The position numbers and the translations under genes are program-made. This document shows, piece by piece, positions 19,192 to 27,895 of a DNA stretch of 46,083 bases (positions are counted from its first letter, which is position 1; every line of letters begins with the position of its first letter). Source of the DNA: Pseudomonadota bacterium. GTDB lineage: Bacteria; Pseudomonadota; Gammaproteobacteria; Burkholderiales; Burkholderiaceae_C. Below the pieces are notes generated by a model. It was not told the DNA's origin, ran no database searches, and was given only the letters and a program-made list of their open reading frames with translations. The DNA lies in contig JADFIG010000009.1 of NCBI GenBank assembly GCA_022566735.1, positions 70,483 through 116,565 on the forward strand, in the 5' to 3' direction.

Positions 19192-20112
19192 TCAAGGCGT
19201 GATCGGCGCTTCGGACGGATGGGGCGCCTGGCTCACTCCGGGCGCCAGCGGAGGCATTGCCCGCATCGTCGCCTGCATGCCGGGCTTGCGCCACTCGATG
19301 TGGCCCAGATCGGCCATGCGCCAGCGTCCGCCCCAGCTCAGTCCCATGCGCTCGGCGACCTGGCCGAACAAGGCATAGCCCTGGCTGGCCCAGGGATCCC
19401 GCTCGGAAATCACCAGCCGTCCCGCGCGCACGAAGGCGCAGTCGGCGGCCAGACCCCACTGGTGGTAGCTCTGCCACGGGCCGGCCTGGGTGACGGTCGG
19501 CCCGCGCGCAGCCAGCAGGGCCTGGCGTTGCGGGCTGCGCCAGCCTTCCAGCAAGGCCATGTCGTAGCCGTGCGCCTCCTTCATCACGCGAAAGACCCGC
19601 AGGAGGGCCTGCACGAATTCGGCGTCCATGCGCTCCCAGCGGCGGTCGGCGCTCACCAGCAAGGGCTGCTCGGCCACCAGTTCGGGCTGGAGGAAAGTGT
19701 CGGGCGGCAAGGGTGGCGGCGGCACGAGCTGCTCGCCTTGCAGCAGCTGCGTCAACTGCCTGCGGCGTGAAGGCTGCGCCCGCTGTCCATCGGCCAGGCC
19801 AGGCGCCTCTGCCGCATCCACAGGTTCGTCGAACGGCGCCAGACGCTGCGGCGTCCACAGCGACCAGGCCGCCACCAGGACGGTCGGCAGCAGGAACATG
19901 AGCGCCCCCAGCGACCACATCGGCCAGACCCGGGTGCGCAAGGCGGCGGAGGCGCCACCGCCGGGCCCCTCGGGCGATGCCTGCGCCGCGCAAGGCCATC
20001 GCAAGCGCCACAGCACCTGCCACCACAGCGGAAACCACCAGGCGGCCATGAGCAGGCCGGCCATCAGCAGCCCTGCCAGCAGCCCTCCCCACACCATCCA
20101 CCCTGTCTGCAT
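19192..20112 (-). CDS. Membrane-anchored M15-family peptidase, TagX-like
   Basis: The 306-residue protein has two N-terminal membrane helices (about 5-30 and 65-88), a Pro-rich linker and a C-terminal M15 (VanY/DD-carboxypeptidase-type) domain. The zinc/catalytic motif SYHQWGLAAD (SxHxxGxAxD) is near residue 215 and the second motif GHIEW near 270. Members cut peptide cross-links of peptidoglycan. In Acinetobacter the T6SS protein TagX is a membrane-anchored M15-type L,D-endopeptidase needed to let the apparatus through the wall. The location beside tssM supports the same job here. A 267-bp stretch without an obvious gene separates it from the thiolase-like gene downstream. Confidence 0.85.
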   Translation of the reverse strand: MQTGWMVWGGLLAGLLMAGLLMAAWWFPLWWQVLWRLRWPCAAQASPEGPGGGASAALRTRVWPMWSLGALMFLLPTVLVAAWSLWTPQRLAPFDEPVDAAEAPGLADGQRAQPSRRRQLTQLLQGEQLVPPPPLPPDTFLQPELVAEQPLLVSADRRWERMDAEFVQALLRVFRVMKEAHGYDMALLEGWRSPQRQALLAARGPTVTQAGPWQSYHQWGLAADCAFVRAGRLVISERDPWASQGYALFGQVAERMGLSWGGRWRMADLGHIEWRKPGMQATMRAMPPLAPGVSQAPHPSEAPITP

Positions 20113-20217
20113 GATGCCGTAACGATTGATTGCAACCCCGATCCCGCAGGCCCCGCGATGCCGGAGCGCGTTCGTAGAATGCTTTGATCAAACATCATAA
20201 AGACAGAGGGGACTGGC

Positions 20218-21084
20218 TTGAGCCACGACGACCAACACGCGGCCGGCTTTGCCGCGCGCGGGCCCTCCCGGCATGCGCTGCGGCATGAGCGATCACACGC
20301 CCGATCACACGCCGGGCTGGAGCGCCCCAGCCTGTTCGCGGGCATGGAAGACGACGATGGCGATGGCGGTGTGCCCGACCAGGTGCGGCTGCTCGCCTCC
20401 CTCGGCAGCCACGGTGCAGGCATCGGCGCCCGGCACCGCTCACGGCGCGCGCCGGGCCGCCGCGCGGAGGCGTCGGGCCCCGGGTGGTGGGGCAGCCGCT
20501 GGCTGAGGCGCCTGGCCCAGGACCCGCCCGGCCGGGTGCGCTTCCTGCGTGCCGCGCTGGTCACGGGGGCGCTGCTGGCGGGCCTGCTGGTGATGGCCCA
20601 CGGCCTCAGGCTGGCTTTCCGCGAGGGCCCCTTGCCCGCCTCGGGAAACCGGGCGGAGGTGGCAAAGCCGGCGCCTCCGGCCCTCGCCGTCCCTGGGCTG
20701 GACGCGGCGTCGGCCGCACACGCCACCCGCGAGGCCCCTGCGCGCATCGAGGCGCTGCCCCTGGCGGAGGCCGGCCCGCGGGCCACGCCATCCCTTGCGC
20801 CATCCGTGGCGCGCACCTCGGCCGCACCGCCCGTCGCGTCGCCGGACACCCCCACGCCGCCGCCCGCCACCGCACCAGCCACCCGCGCACGCCCGCGCCC
20901 CAGCGACGACGTGGCCCTGCTCGAAGCCATGATGGAGCATGCGGGTCGCCGCCGCGCCCCGACCTCGGCAACCGAGGCCCTGCAGGCCTGCAGCACGCTC
21001 CAGGGCACCGAAGCGGCCGCCTGCCGGGCCCGGGCCTGTGTGCAGCATCCCACCGCCACCCCCTGCCATGACGCCCGCCCCTGA
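20218..21084 (+). CDS. Single-pass membrane protein with proline-rich periplasmic region (unknown)
   Basis: The 288-residue product has a polar, basic and acidic N-terminus (about 1-105), one clear TM helix at about 110-130, then a Pro/Ala-rich periplasmic stretch to about 235. A short C-terminal segment with four cysteines (CSTLQG, ACRARACVQH, and CHDAR at the very end) completes it. The start is TTG at 20218, preceded by the purine run AGAGGGGA. No family is recognised. It diverges from the tagX-like gene over about 105 bp and may belong to the T6SS region; the C-terminal cysteine cluster suggests a small disulfide-stabilised periplasmic fold. Function is unknown. Confidence 0.65.
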   Translation: MSHDDQHAAGFAARGPSRHALRHERSHARSHAGLERPSLFAGMEDDDGDGGVPDQVRLLASLGSHGAGIGARHRSRRAPGRRAEASGPGWWGSRWLRRLAQDPPGRVRFLRAALVTGALLAGLLVMAHGLRLAFREGPLPASGNRAEVAKPAPPALAVPGLDAASAAHATREAPARIEALPLAEAGPRATPSLAPSVARTSAAPPVASPDTPTPPPATAPATRARPRPSDDVALLEAMMEHAGRRRAPTSATEALQACSTLQGTEAAACRARACVQHPTATPCHDARP

Positions 21085-21206
21085 GCCGTGCGCGATCTTC
21101 GCCCCTGCACTGCAACGGGTCACACGCCACGGGCTGTGCACAATGGGGGATCAGCCGCTACCATGCGCGCTCCCGCAGCCCCGCTGCTTCAGTCGGGATC
21201 CCGCCC

Positions 21207-21968
21207 ATGACCACGTCCCCGCTCCGCGCCATCGACACCGCCGCCGAAGCCTCGGCAGACACCGCCGCCCACACCTTCGGCGATGAGGGCGTGCCCATGT
21301 CCGTGCGCATCCGCGAGCGCATCCAGGCAGCGCAGAAGCGCTTCCATGCCAACGACAACATCGCCGAGTTCATCCAGCCCGGCGAGCTGGCGCAGTTGCT
21401 CGACGAGGTCGCCGGCAAGCTCGATGGCGTGCTGGAGAGCCTGGTCATCGACACCAGCAGCGACCACAACACCCAGGACACGGCCCGCCGCGTGGCCAAG
21501 ATGTACCTGCAGGAAATCTTCAAGGGCCGCTACCAGCCCGCGCCGGACGTCACCGAGTTCCCCAACGTCGAGCGCCTCAACGAGCTGATGATCGTCGGGC
21601 CGGTGACGGTGCGCAGCGCCTGCTCGCACCACCTGTGTCCCATCATCGGCCGGGTCTGGATCGGCGTGATGCCCAACGAGCATTCCAACCTGATCGGCCT
21701 GTCGAAGTACGCCCGGCTGGTGGACTGGGTGATGAGCCGCCCGCAGATCCAGGAAGAGGCCGTGACCCAGGTGGCCGACCTGCTGCAGTCGCGCATGAAC
21801 CCCGATGGCCTGGCCGTGGTGATGGAAGCCGACCACTTCTGCATGCACTGGCGCGGCGTCAAGGACATGGATGCCAAGATGATCAACAGCGTCATGCGCG
21901 GCTCCTTCCTCAAGGACCCCGACCTGCGCCGTGAATTCCTTTCCCTGGTCGCCAACCGAAAGGCCTGA
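21207..21968 (+). CDS. folE: GTP cyclohydrolase I (FolE), divergent paralogue type
   Basis: GTP cyclohydrolase I turns GTP into 7,8-dihydroneopterin triphosphate, the first step to folate and pterins. The 253-residue protein keeps the zinc ligands: Cys139 and His142 in SACSHHLCP, and Cys212 in DHFCMHWRG. The catalytic-core patterns GLSKYARLVDW and QIQEEAVTQVADLL are also present. The sequence departs from the housekeeping form: CSHHLCP instead of CEHHxxP, CMHWRGV instead of CMTMRGV, and a roughly 30-residue N-terminal extension. A BLUF photoreceptor gene follows four bases later. Light-linked operons with folE are known in Pseudomonas and cyanobacteria, where the pterin can supply photolyase antenna; that role here is inference. 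Confidence 0.92.
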   Translation: MTTSPLRAIDTAAEASADTAAHTFGDEGVPMSVRIRERIQAAQKRFHANDNIAEFIQPGELAQLLDEVAGKLDGVLESLVIDTSSDHNTQDTARRVAKMYLQEIFKGRYQPAPDVTEFPNVERLNELMIVGPVTVRSACSHHLCPIIGRVWIGVMPNEHSNLIGLSKYARLVDWVMSRPQIQEEAVTQVADLLQSRMNPDGLAVVMEADHFCMHWRGVKDMDAKMINSVMRGSFLKDPDLRREFLSLVANRKA

Positions 21969-21972
21969 CGCC

Positions 21973-22401
21973 ATGCTGGTCAGACTGCTGTACGCAAGCC
22001 GCGCGGCCTCGCCCCTGGGCAACGAGGTCATCGACGACATCCTGACGACCTCGCGCAGGAACAACCCGGCACAGGGCCTCACCGGCCTGTTGTGCCACAG
22101 CGGCGACATCTTCATGCAGGTGCTCGAAGGCGGCCGCGACGCGGTCAACGCGCTCTACCACCGCATCGCCAGGGACCCGCGGCACCGCGACGTCATCCTG
22201 CTGCACTACGAAGAGATCACCGAGCGGCGCTTTGCCGGCTGGACCATGGGACAGGTCAACCTGGCCCGCATCAACCCGTCCACCCTGCTGAAGTACTCGG
22301 AGCGTCCGGTGCTCGACCCCTGCGCGGTGTCCGGCCGGGTGTCGATGGCCTTGCTGGAAGAACTCATCGCCACGGCCTCCATCGTCAGCCGGCCTTGCTG
22401 A
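21973..22401 (+). CDS. BLUF-domain blue-light photoreceptor (short, stand-alone)
   Basis: The 142-residue protein is almost entirely a BLUF domain, which binds FAD and senses blue light. The photochemical residues are all present and keep the AppA spacing: Tyr7, Asn31, Gln49 and Trp90. The core shows NPAQGLTGLL and MQVLEG. About 40 residues after the domain form a cap with no output domain, so signalling must go through protein contacts, as in other short BLUF proteins. The ATG at 21973 lies four bases after the folE stop, so the two are almost surely co-transcribed. Confidence 0.95.
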   Translation: MLVRLLYASRAASPLGNEVIDDILTTSRRNNPAQGLTGLLCHSGDIFMQVLEGGRDAVNALYHRIARDPRHRDVILLHYEEITERRFAGWTMGQVNLARINPSTLLKYSERPVLDPCAVSGRVSMALLEELIATASIVSRPC

Positions 22402-22456
22402 GCCGTCGAGCGCCGCGTCCCTCGCGGCATCCGGCCGAAGGAGGGATACTCTCGCC

Positions 22457-23320
22457 ATGAACGAACACGTCTTTTCCCAGACCGAGGTGCTGGGCCAGCC
22501 CGCCATCGTGGTGCGCGCCCCGGACGGCGCCCAGGCCACCGTCTTGCTGCATGGCGGCCATGTGGTGTCGTGGGTGCCGGCCGGCGCCGACGAGCAGCTC
22601 TACCTCTCGCCCCAGGCCCTGGCGGCCCCTGGCATGGCGGTGCGCGGTGGCGTGCCGGTCATCTTCCCGCAGTTCGAACTGCGTGGCCCGGACACCTCCC
22701 TGCCCCGCCACGGCCTGGCGCGCACGCGCAGCTGGGCGGTGGACAGCAGCCGCGTCGGTCGCGAACACGCCCAGCTGACCGTGGCCTTGAGCGACAGCGA
22801 CGAAACCCGCGTGCTGTGGCCGCACGGCTTCCGCCTGGAGCTGACGGTCTCGGTCGAGGCCAACCGGCTGGACCTGGAGCTGCACGCCGAGAACACCGGC
22901 GACACGCCCTGGCCTTTCGCCGCGGCCCTGCACACCTACCTGGCCGTGTCGGAGCTGGCGAACGTGCGCCTGCAGGGCCTGGAGGGCCACCGTTTCATCG
23001 ACCGGCTGCTGGGCGGCGAGACCCTGGAAGACCACCCGGAAAAGCGCTTCCACGGCGAGATCGACCGCATCTACGCCCATGTGCGCGAGCACCTGCTGCT
23101 GCGCGACGGCCCGCGCCGGCTGCGCATCGACGCCGAGGACCTGCCTGACACGGTGCTGTGGAACCCCGGCCCGGAGTCCTGCGCCAAGCTGGCCGACATG
23201 CCCGCCGATGGCTGGCGGCACATGCTGTGCGTGGAAGCCGGCCGCATCCTGGAGCCGCTGACCCTGGCGCCGGGCGAGGACTGGTCGGGCCGCCAGAGCC
23301 TGACGCTGGAATCCCTCTGA
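22457..23320 (+). CDS. D-hexose-6-phosphate mutarotase (aldose 1-epimerase-like, YeaD family)
   Basis: The 287-residue product belongs to the galactose-mutarotase-like fold and interconverts alpha and beta forms of hexose-6-phosphates such as glucose-6-phosphate. Visible conserved stretches are LLHGGHVVSWVP, GVPVIFPQFE, the histidine-containing HGLARTRSW, AALHTYLAVS with the second active-site His, and the C-terminal LWNPGPESC...MLCVEAG region. The start ATG at 22457 follows GAAGGAGG about 16 bases upstream. It lies 55 bp after the BLUF gene; co-transcription is possible but a functional link is not evident. Confidence 0.92.
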   Translation: MNEHVFSQTEVLGQPAIVVRAPDGAQATVLLHGGHVVSWVPAGADEQLYLSPQALAAPGMAVRGGVPVIFPQFELRGPDTSLPRHGLARTRSWAVDSSRVGREHAQLTVALSDSDETRVLWPHGFRLELTVSVEANRLDLELHAENTGDTPWPFAAALHTYLAVSELANVRLQGLEGHRFIDRLLGGETLEDHPEKRFHGEIDRIYAHVREHLLLRDGPRRLRIDAEDLPDTVLWNPGPESCAKLADMPADGWRHMLCVEAGRILEPLTLAPGEDWSGRQSLTLESL

Positions 23321-23369
23321 GGCTTGGGCCAGGCCTTGGCGCTGAGCGGCCCCCGCGGCGCCAGCGGCC

Positions 23370-24020
23370 TCAGGACGCCAGCAACTGCCTGAGGTCGGAG
23401 GTGAGCGCGTCCACCCCCAGGCCGTAGCGCACGAACAGGCGCACGCGGCCGGCCGGGTCGAACACGTAGGCCCCGGCGGTGTGGTCCAGGGTGTAGCTGC
23501 CCCCGGGGGTGGGCACCTTCTGGTAGAACACCTTGAACTCGCGCGCGGTGGCATCGACCTGGTCGAGCGAGCCGGTCAGGCCCACGAAGCTGGCGTCGAG
23601 GTTGCCCAGGTAGGCCTTGAGCACCTCCGGCGTGTCGCGCTCGGGGTCCACGGAGACGAACACGCCCTGCACCTTGCTGCCGTCTGCACCCAGGCGGCGG
23701 CGCACCTCGGCCAGCTCGGCCATGGTCGTGGGGCAGACGTCAGGGCACTGCGTGAAGCCGAAGAACACGAACACCACCTTGCCCTTGAAGTCGGCCAGGG
23801 TGCGCTGCTTGCCGTCGAAGTCCTTCAGTGCGAGTTGGCGCGCGTAGTCCGCGCCGGTGATGTCCACCGCATTGAACTTGAGCTTGGGGATGGGCGGGCC
23901 GCCCGGCACGTGCTTGTCGCAGGCCGACAGGCTGGCCAGGGAAGCGATGGCGAAGGCGGTGGCAGTGAAGCCACCGGCCGCGCGCAGCAGGCTGCGGCGG
24001 CCCGTGTCGGGCGTGCTCAT
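23370..24020 (-). CDS. SCO1/SenC family copper chaperone for cytochrome oxidase
   Basis: The 216-residue protein is predicted to be exported and lipid-anchored. It has an RR-containing N-terminus, a hydrophobic stretch and a lipobox-like LSAC at about residues 31-34. The thioredoxin-fold copper site has CPDVC (CxxxC) in GFTQCPDVCPTTM, and the third ligand His in TLDHTAGAYVF. SCO proteins help load the CuA centre of oxidase subunit II. It is the last gene of the ctaA-ctaB-sco block, 20 bp after ctaB. Confidence 0.95.
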   Translation of the reverse strand: MSTPDTGRRSLLRAAGGFTATAFAIASLASLSACDKHVPGGPPIPKLKFNAVDITGADYARQLALKDFDGKQRTLADFKGKVVFVFFGFTQCPDVCPTTMAELAEVRRRLGADGSKVQGVFVSVDPERDTPEVLKAYLGNLDASFVGLTGSLDQVDATAREFKVFYQKVPTPGGSYTLDHTAGAYVFDPAGRVRLFVRYGLGVDALTSDLRQLLAS

Positions 24021-24040
24021 GGGGCTGTGGGGTGACTTGG

Positions 24041-24970
24041 TCAGATCGTCCAGTAATGGTCGACCAGCAAGGCCGCGAACATCAGCATCAGGTGCACGAT
24101 GGAAAAGCGGAAGGTCTTGCGGGCCAGTGCATCACTGTAACGCCGCCACAGCGCGAAGGCATACCCCATGAACGTCAGCCCCAGCACCAGGGCCGACACG
24201 AGGTAGATCCAGCCGCTCATGCCGTAGATGAAGGGCAGCAGGCTGCCCGCCAGCAGGACGATGGTGTAGAGCAGCACGTGCAGGCGCGTGAAGGCATTGC
24301 CGTGCGTGACCGGCAGCATGGGCAGGCCGGCGCGGGCGTAGTCCTCGACACGGTAGAGCGCCAGCGCCCAGAAGTGCGGCGGCGTCCACAGGAAGATGAT
24401 GAGGCACAGCATGAGGGCCTCGGGATCGACCGAACCGCGCATGGCCGCCCAGCCCAGCACCGGCGGCATGGCCCCGGACGCCCCACCGATGACGATGTTC
24501 TGCGGCGTCAAGGGCTTGAGCACCACGGTGTAGACGATCGCATAGCCCACGAAGGTGGCCAGTGTCAGCCACATGGTCAGCAGGTTGACCCACAGGCCGA
24601 GGATGGCCATGCCCGTTGCGCACAGCACGGCGCTGAACAGCAAGGTGTGGCGGCGGCTGAGTTCGCCGCGCGCGGTGGGCCGCCAGGCGGTGCGCTTCAT
24701 GCGCGCGTCGATGCCTTGCTCGATCAGGCAGTTGAAGGCCGCGGCAGAGCCCGCCACCAGCCAGATGCCCACGCACGCGGCCAGGGCCTTGAGCGCCTCG
24801 GCCGCCGAGGGCACGCCTGGCACCGCCAGCAGCATGCCGATCACGGCGCAGAAGACGATGAGTTGCACCACCCGCGGCTTGGTCAGCACGTGGTACTGCC
24901 GCCAGCGGGAAGGCTGGACCGCCGGGCGCATGGACAGGGAGGCCGGGGAGGACGCGAGGGTGTCGGACAT
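24041..24970 (-). CDS. ctaB: Protoheme IX farnesyltransferase (heme O synthase)
   Basis: CtaB adds a farnesyl group to heme b, giving heme O, in the inner membrane. The 309-residue protein has about nine TM helices. The first Asp-rich motif region reads [16 protein letters not shown], and the second is within [29 protein letters not shown] use ATG 24970; the frame extends upstream to 25120 but that part overlaps the end of ctaA and looks unlike the family. ctaA lies 55 bp upstream and SCO 20 bp downstream on the same strand, the normal Burkholderiales order. Confidence 0.96.
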   Translation of the reverse strand: MSDTLASSPASLSMRPAVQPSRWRQYHVLTKPRVVQLIVFCAVIGMLLAVPGVPSAAEALKALAACVGIWLVAGSAAAFNCLIEQGIDARMKRTAWRPTARGELSRRHTLLFSAVLCATGMAILGLWVNLLTMWLTLATFVGYAIVYTVVLKPLTPQNIVIGGASGAMPPVLGWAAMRGSVDPEALMLCLIIFLWTPPHFWALALYRVEDYARAGLPMLPVTHGNAFTRLHVLLYTIVLLAGSLLPFIYGMSGWIYLVSALVLGLTFMGYAFALWRRYSDALARKTFRFSIVHLMLMFAALLVDHYWTI

Positions 24971-25025
24971 GGGCGGCTGTCGGAGGTCTGGGCTGACGGG
25001 AATCGGTCTGGTGAACCTGCTTCGA

Positions 25026-26237
25026 CTATGAAGCAGTCGGGTGGACGGCTCCACCGTGATGTCCCTGATGCGGACGCTGCGGATCGGCACACTGCGGCGC
25101 ATGGACGGCGCCTGGTGCACGCGGCAACACCAGCAGCCGCACCAGCCAGGCCACCAGCAGGGCCGCGCCCAGGGTGTGGGCCAGCGCCGCCGCCAGAGGC
25201 CAGCCCAGCACCACGTTGCTCAGGCCCGAGGCCAGTTGCCACAGCAACAGCCCGGCCAGCACACGGCCCTCGGTCTGCCAGGGGCGTCCACGCCCGGTCG
25301 ACGGCTTCCAGCCATGCAGGCGCCAGGCATAGAAGGCCAGCGCCAGCGCCACGCCCATGGCCAGGCAGCGGTGGACCAGGTGGATGGCGGTCAGCCCGGC
25401 CAGGGTCAGGTAACCGCTCTCGCCATCCCCGCCCAGGGGCCGCATCAGCCGGAAGGCCGCACTGAAATCGGTGTCCGGCCACCACTGGCCCTGGCACATC
25501 GGGAACTCGGCGCAGGCCAGCACCGCGTAGTTGGTGCTGACCCAGGCGCCAGAGGCGATCTGCAGCACCAGCAGGCCCAGCGTGGCCCAGCCCAGCCGAC
25601 GCAGCCCGGACAAAGCCCAGGCGGCATCCCGCAAAGGCTGGGCAGGCGAGAGCACGCGCACCTGGGCCATCAGCAGGCCCACGCCCAGCACCGCGCCCAG
25701 CAGGTGGCCGGTGACCACGATGGGCTGCAGCTTGAGCGTGACCGTCAGCGCCCCGAAAGCCCCTTGGGCACACACCCACACGAAGGTGGCCGTGGCCCAC
25801 CAGGGTGACAGGCCGCCGGCTCGGCGCATGCGCCAGGCCAGCAGCATCAGGGCGGTGATCAAGGCGCCGACGGCGGTGGCGAGGTAGCGGTGCGCCATCT
25901 CGATCCAGGCCTTGCTGTGCGTGACCGGGCCATCGGGCACCAAGGCCTGCGCCGCGCTGATGTGGCCATGGGCCTGCAGGGGGCTGAGTTCGCCGTAGCA
26001 GCCAGGCCAGTCGGGGCAGCCCAGGCCGGAGTCGGTCAGCCGCGTGAAGGCGCCGAACACGACCAGGTCCAGCGTCAGGAAGAGCGTGGCCACGGTCAGC
26101 ACGCGCTGCCAGGCCGGCCAGCCGCGCAGGCCCTGGCGCCGGCCACGCCAGGCCACCCAGGACGCTGGCAAGACGGCCAGGGCCGCGCCCAGCAGGGCCA
26201 CGTCGAGCGCCGGGGTGAGGTTGACAAGTGCCAGCAT
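25026..26237 (-). CDS. ctaA: Heme A synthase (CtaA/COX15)
   Basis: CtaA oxidises the C8 methyl of heme O to a formyl group, giving heme A for cytochrome aa3. The 403-residue polytopic protein shows [21 protein letters not shown] near residue 65, the [23 protein letters not shown] histidine helix, [34 protein letters not shown], and a second histidine pair in [11 protein letters not shown] and [13 protein letters not shown]. It has the length and the repeated four-helix layout of the family. It is preceded 21 bp upstream by the thioredoxin-like membrane protein gene. Confidence 0.96.
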   Translation of the reverse strand: MLALVNLTPALDVALLGAALAVLPASWVAWRGRRQGLRGWPAWQRVLTVATLFLTLDLVVFGAFTRLTDSGLGCPDWPGCYGELSPLQAHGHISAAQALVPDGPVTHSKAWIEMAHRYLATAVGALITALMLLAWRMRRAGGLSPWWATATFVWVCAQGAFGALTVTLKLQPIVVTGHLLGAVLGVGLLMAQVRVLSPAQPLRDAAWALSGLRRLGWATLGLLVLQIASGAWVSTNYAVLACAEFPMCQGQWWPDTDFSAAFRLMRPLGGDGESGYLTLAGLTAIHLVHRCLAMGVALALAFYAWRLHGWKPSTGRGRPWQTEGRVLAGLLLWQLASGLSNVVLGWPLAAALAHTLGAALLVAWLVRLLVLPRAPGAVHAPQCADPQRPHQGHHGGAVHPTAS

Positions 26238-26258
26238 CAGCGTCCCTTCAGCCGATCT

Positions 26259-26957
26259 TCAGCGTCCGGCCTCGTCCCAGGACTCGTTGGCCTTCATCAG
26301 GCGCAGCAGGTCCTTCTTGACGCGGTTGACATCGGCCTGCGCCGGGAAGCGCATCATCCAGTCGCCGCGCGGATCGACGAGGTAGAAGTGCGACGACGTG
26401 GCCTGGCCCGGGGCCGCCTGCAGCCAGCGCGACAGGGCTTCGGGCGAGACGCGCAGGCTCCAGGCCTGCTGCAAGGCCGGCAACAGCGCCCCCCGCACCG
26501 GGGCCTGGTCGGTGATGAGCCAGACGCGGTCGACCCGGTCCTTGTCCTTGCCCAGCATCTCGCGCAACTGGCGCTGCAGGTAGAGCCGCTGCTCGCAGGC
26601 GGCATCGCAGGCACCACCGGCCACCGTGACCAGCAACCACTGGCCTTTGAGCGCAGCGGCGGGCACGGCCTGTCCCTGCAAGTCGGTGAACGCCAGGCTG
26701 CCATCCGTGGGCACGGACCGCGGCGCCACCAGCTCGCCATAGTTGCTGCGCCCCTGCGGCCGCAGCACGTAGTAGGTGAAGTAAGAGGCGACCACCGGTG
26801 CCGCACACACCAGCCACACCAGCAGCATCTTGAGGCGGCCGCGACGGGTGCGCTGGTCCAGCCCCTGGCGGGCCTGATCGGCCGCCGGCAGGCTGTGCAC
26901 GCTGAGTTGCAGCAAGGGGTCGTTGGCAGAAGGCTTGGAGGACACGGCGGAGCTCAT
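26259..26957 (-). CDS. Thioredoxin-like single-TM protein of the cytochrome oxidase cluster
   Basis: The 232-residue protein has one TM helix at about residues 48-66, then a periplasmic domain. That domain resembles the SCO/thioredoxin fold: ALKGQWLLVTVAGGACDAACEQRLYLQRQL carries a CxxxC pair in the place of the SCO copper-binding cysteines, and FYLVDPRGDWMMRFP matches the usual strand before the last helix. Such proteins are found between SURF1 and ctaA in Burkholderiales oxidase clusters and are thought to help in copper or disulfide steps. No His ligand equivalent to that of SCO is obvious. Start ATG 26957 is chosen; an open frame continues upstream without coding character. Confidence 0.85.
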   Translation of the reverse strand: MSSAVSSKPSANDPLLQLSVHSLPAADQARQGLDQRTRRGRLKMLLVWLVCAAPVVASYFTYYVLRPQGRSNYGELVAPRSVPTDGSLAFTDLQGQAVPAAALKGQWLLVTVAGGACDAACEQRLYLQRQLREMLGKDKDRVDRVWLITDQAPVRGALLPALQQAWSLRVSPEALSRWLQAAPGQATSSHFYLVDPRGDWMMRFPAQADVNRVKKDLLRLMKANESWDEAGR

Positions 26958-27013
26958 GGGTGCGGGGATCTCTCTGTGGCGGCCATCTGTGGCGGCAACC
27001 TCGTTCGCTGGCC

Positions 27014-27835
27014 TCAGGGCCGCGCGGCATGGGCGGCCTGGCCTGAGCGTCTCAGCCAGGGACGGATGAACTGGAACCACAGCGTGAGGCCGGCGGCCAC
27101 CGCCGACATCGCGAACCACTGTGCGGCATAGGCCTGGTGCTTGCCCACGCCACTGTCGGCTGCCGCCCAGTGGCGGCGCAGGCGCACGCCCATCGCGGCG
27201 GCAGCGGCATCATCATCGGTCTGCAGGAGGGCGCCAGCAAGCGGGGCTTGCCCCAGCCAGTGTTGCCAGAAGGCGGCATCGGTGTTCTGGCGGATCGGCC
27301 TGAGCTGCCCGGGAGAGGGCAAGGCCTCCTGGCCGAGCGCGTAGGTGCGTGACAGTTGCAGCAGCACGCGCCCCGGGACAGACACCTCGTCGGCCGTGTC
27401 GCGCCAGCGGGGCAGGCGCTGGCGGTCTGCGGCATCCCTTGGCAGCCAGCCACGCTGCACCAGCAGCAGGCGACCGGCACAGGGGCCCCGGCTCAAGCGC
27501 AAGGGCGTGACGACGTCGAAACCCGGTGCGCCGTCCATGGGCCGGTTGTCGAGGAACACCGTGCGCTCGCCCAGCCAGTGGCCGTGCAGCCGCACCGGGC
27601 GGTGCTCGGGCAAGGCGCCTGGCGCAGCGGCCACCGTCCCGGATGGCAGGCCCGGTGCCGCACAGGGCCAGTCGGCGTCGCCCCAGGCCTGCTGCCGGGC
27701 GCGTTGCGCGATCAAGGCCGCCGCAGCCTGCTTCTCGGCGGCCCGCCCCAGCTGCCAGCCGCCCAGGGCCAGCGTGGCCGCCACCGTGAGCAGGCCGGCC
27801 ACCACCGCCAGCCACCTGCTGCGCGGCGTGCTCAT
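27014..27835 (-). CDS. SURF1 family cytochrome oxidase assembly protein
   Basis: The 273-residue protein has the SURF1 layout: an N-terminal TM helix (about 8-28) ending in GGWQLGRAAEKQA, a periplasmic domain, and a C-terminal TM helix (about 240-258). Conserved stretches are PVRLHGHWLGERTVFLDNRP, LLLVQRGWLPRD and KHQAYAAQWFAMS near the second helix. SURF1 acts in heme a insertion into subunit I. The start ATG 27835 faces the twin-TM gene at 27896, which is on plus, so a short divergent promoter region lies between. Confidence 0.95.
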   Translation of the reverse strand: MSTPRSRWLAVVAGLLTVAATLALGGWQLGRAAEKQAAAALIAQRARQQAWGDADWPCAAPGLPSGTVAAAPGALPEHRPVRLHGHWLGERTVFLDNRPMDGAPGFDVVTPLRLSRGPCAGRLLLVQRGWLPRDAADRQRLPRWRDTADEVSVPGRVLLQLSRTYALGQEALPSPGQLRPIRQNTDAAFWQHWLGQAPLAGALLQTDDDAAAAAMGVRLRRHWAAADSGVGKHQAYAAQWFAMSAVAAGLTLWFQFIRPWLRRSGQAAHAARP

Positions 27836-27895
27836 CGCGTTCTCACCGGGTTCATCGCATGGCCTCCGCCCCATCAGACGACCATAATCGCCGAC

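Noticed and set aside
20120..20217. Promoter for the 288-aa gene, based on AT-rich bases around TTGATC and CATAAA
   Set aside because: Spacing and bases fit sigma-70 poorly; not strong enough to list.
23321..23369. Hairpin TGGCGC/GCGCCA between the convergent mutarotase and SCO genes as a bidirectional terminator
   Set aside because: No T-run on either strand, and such pairings are common in DNA of this GC content.
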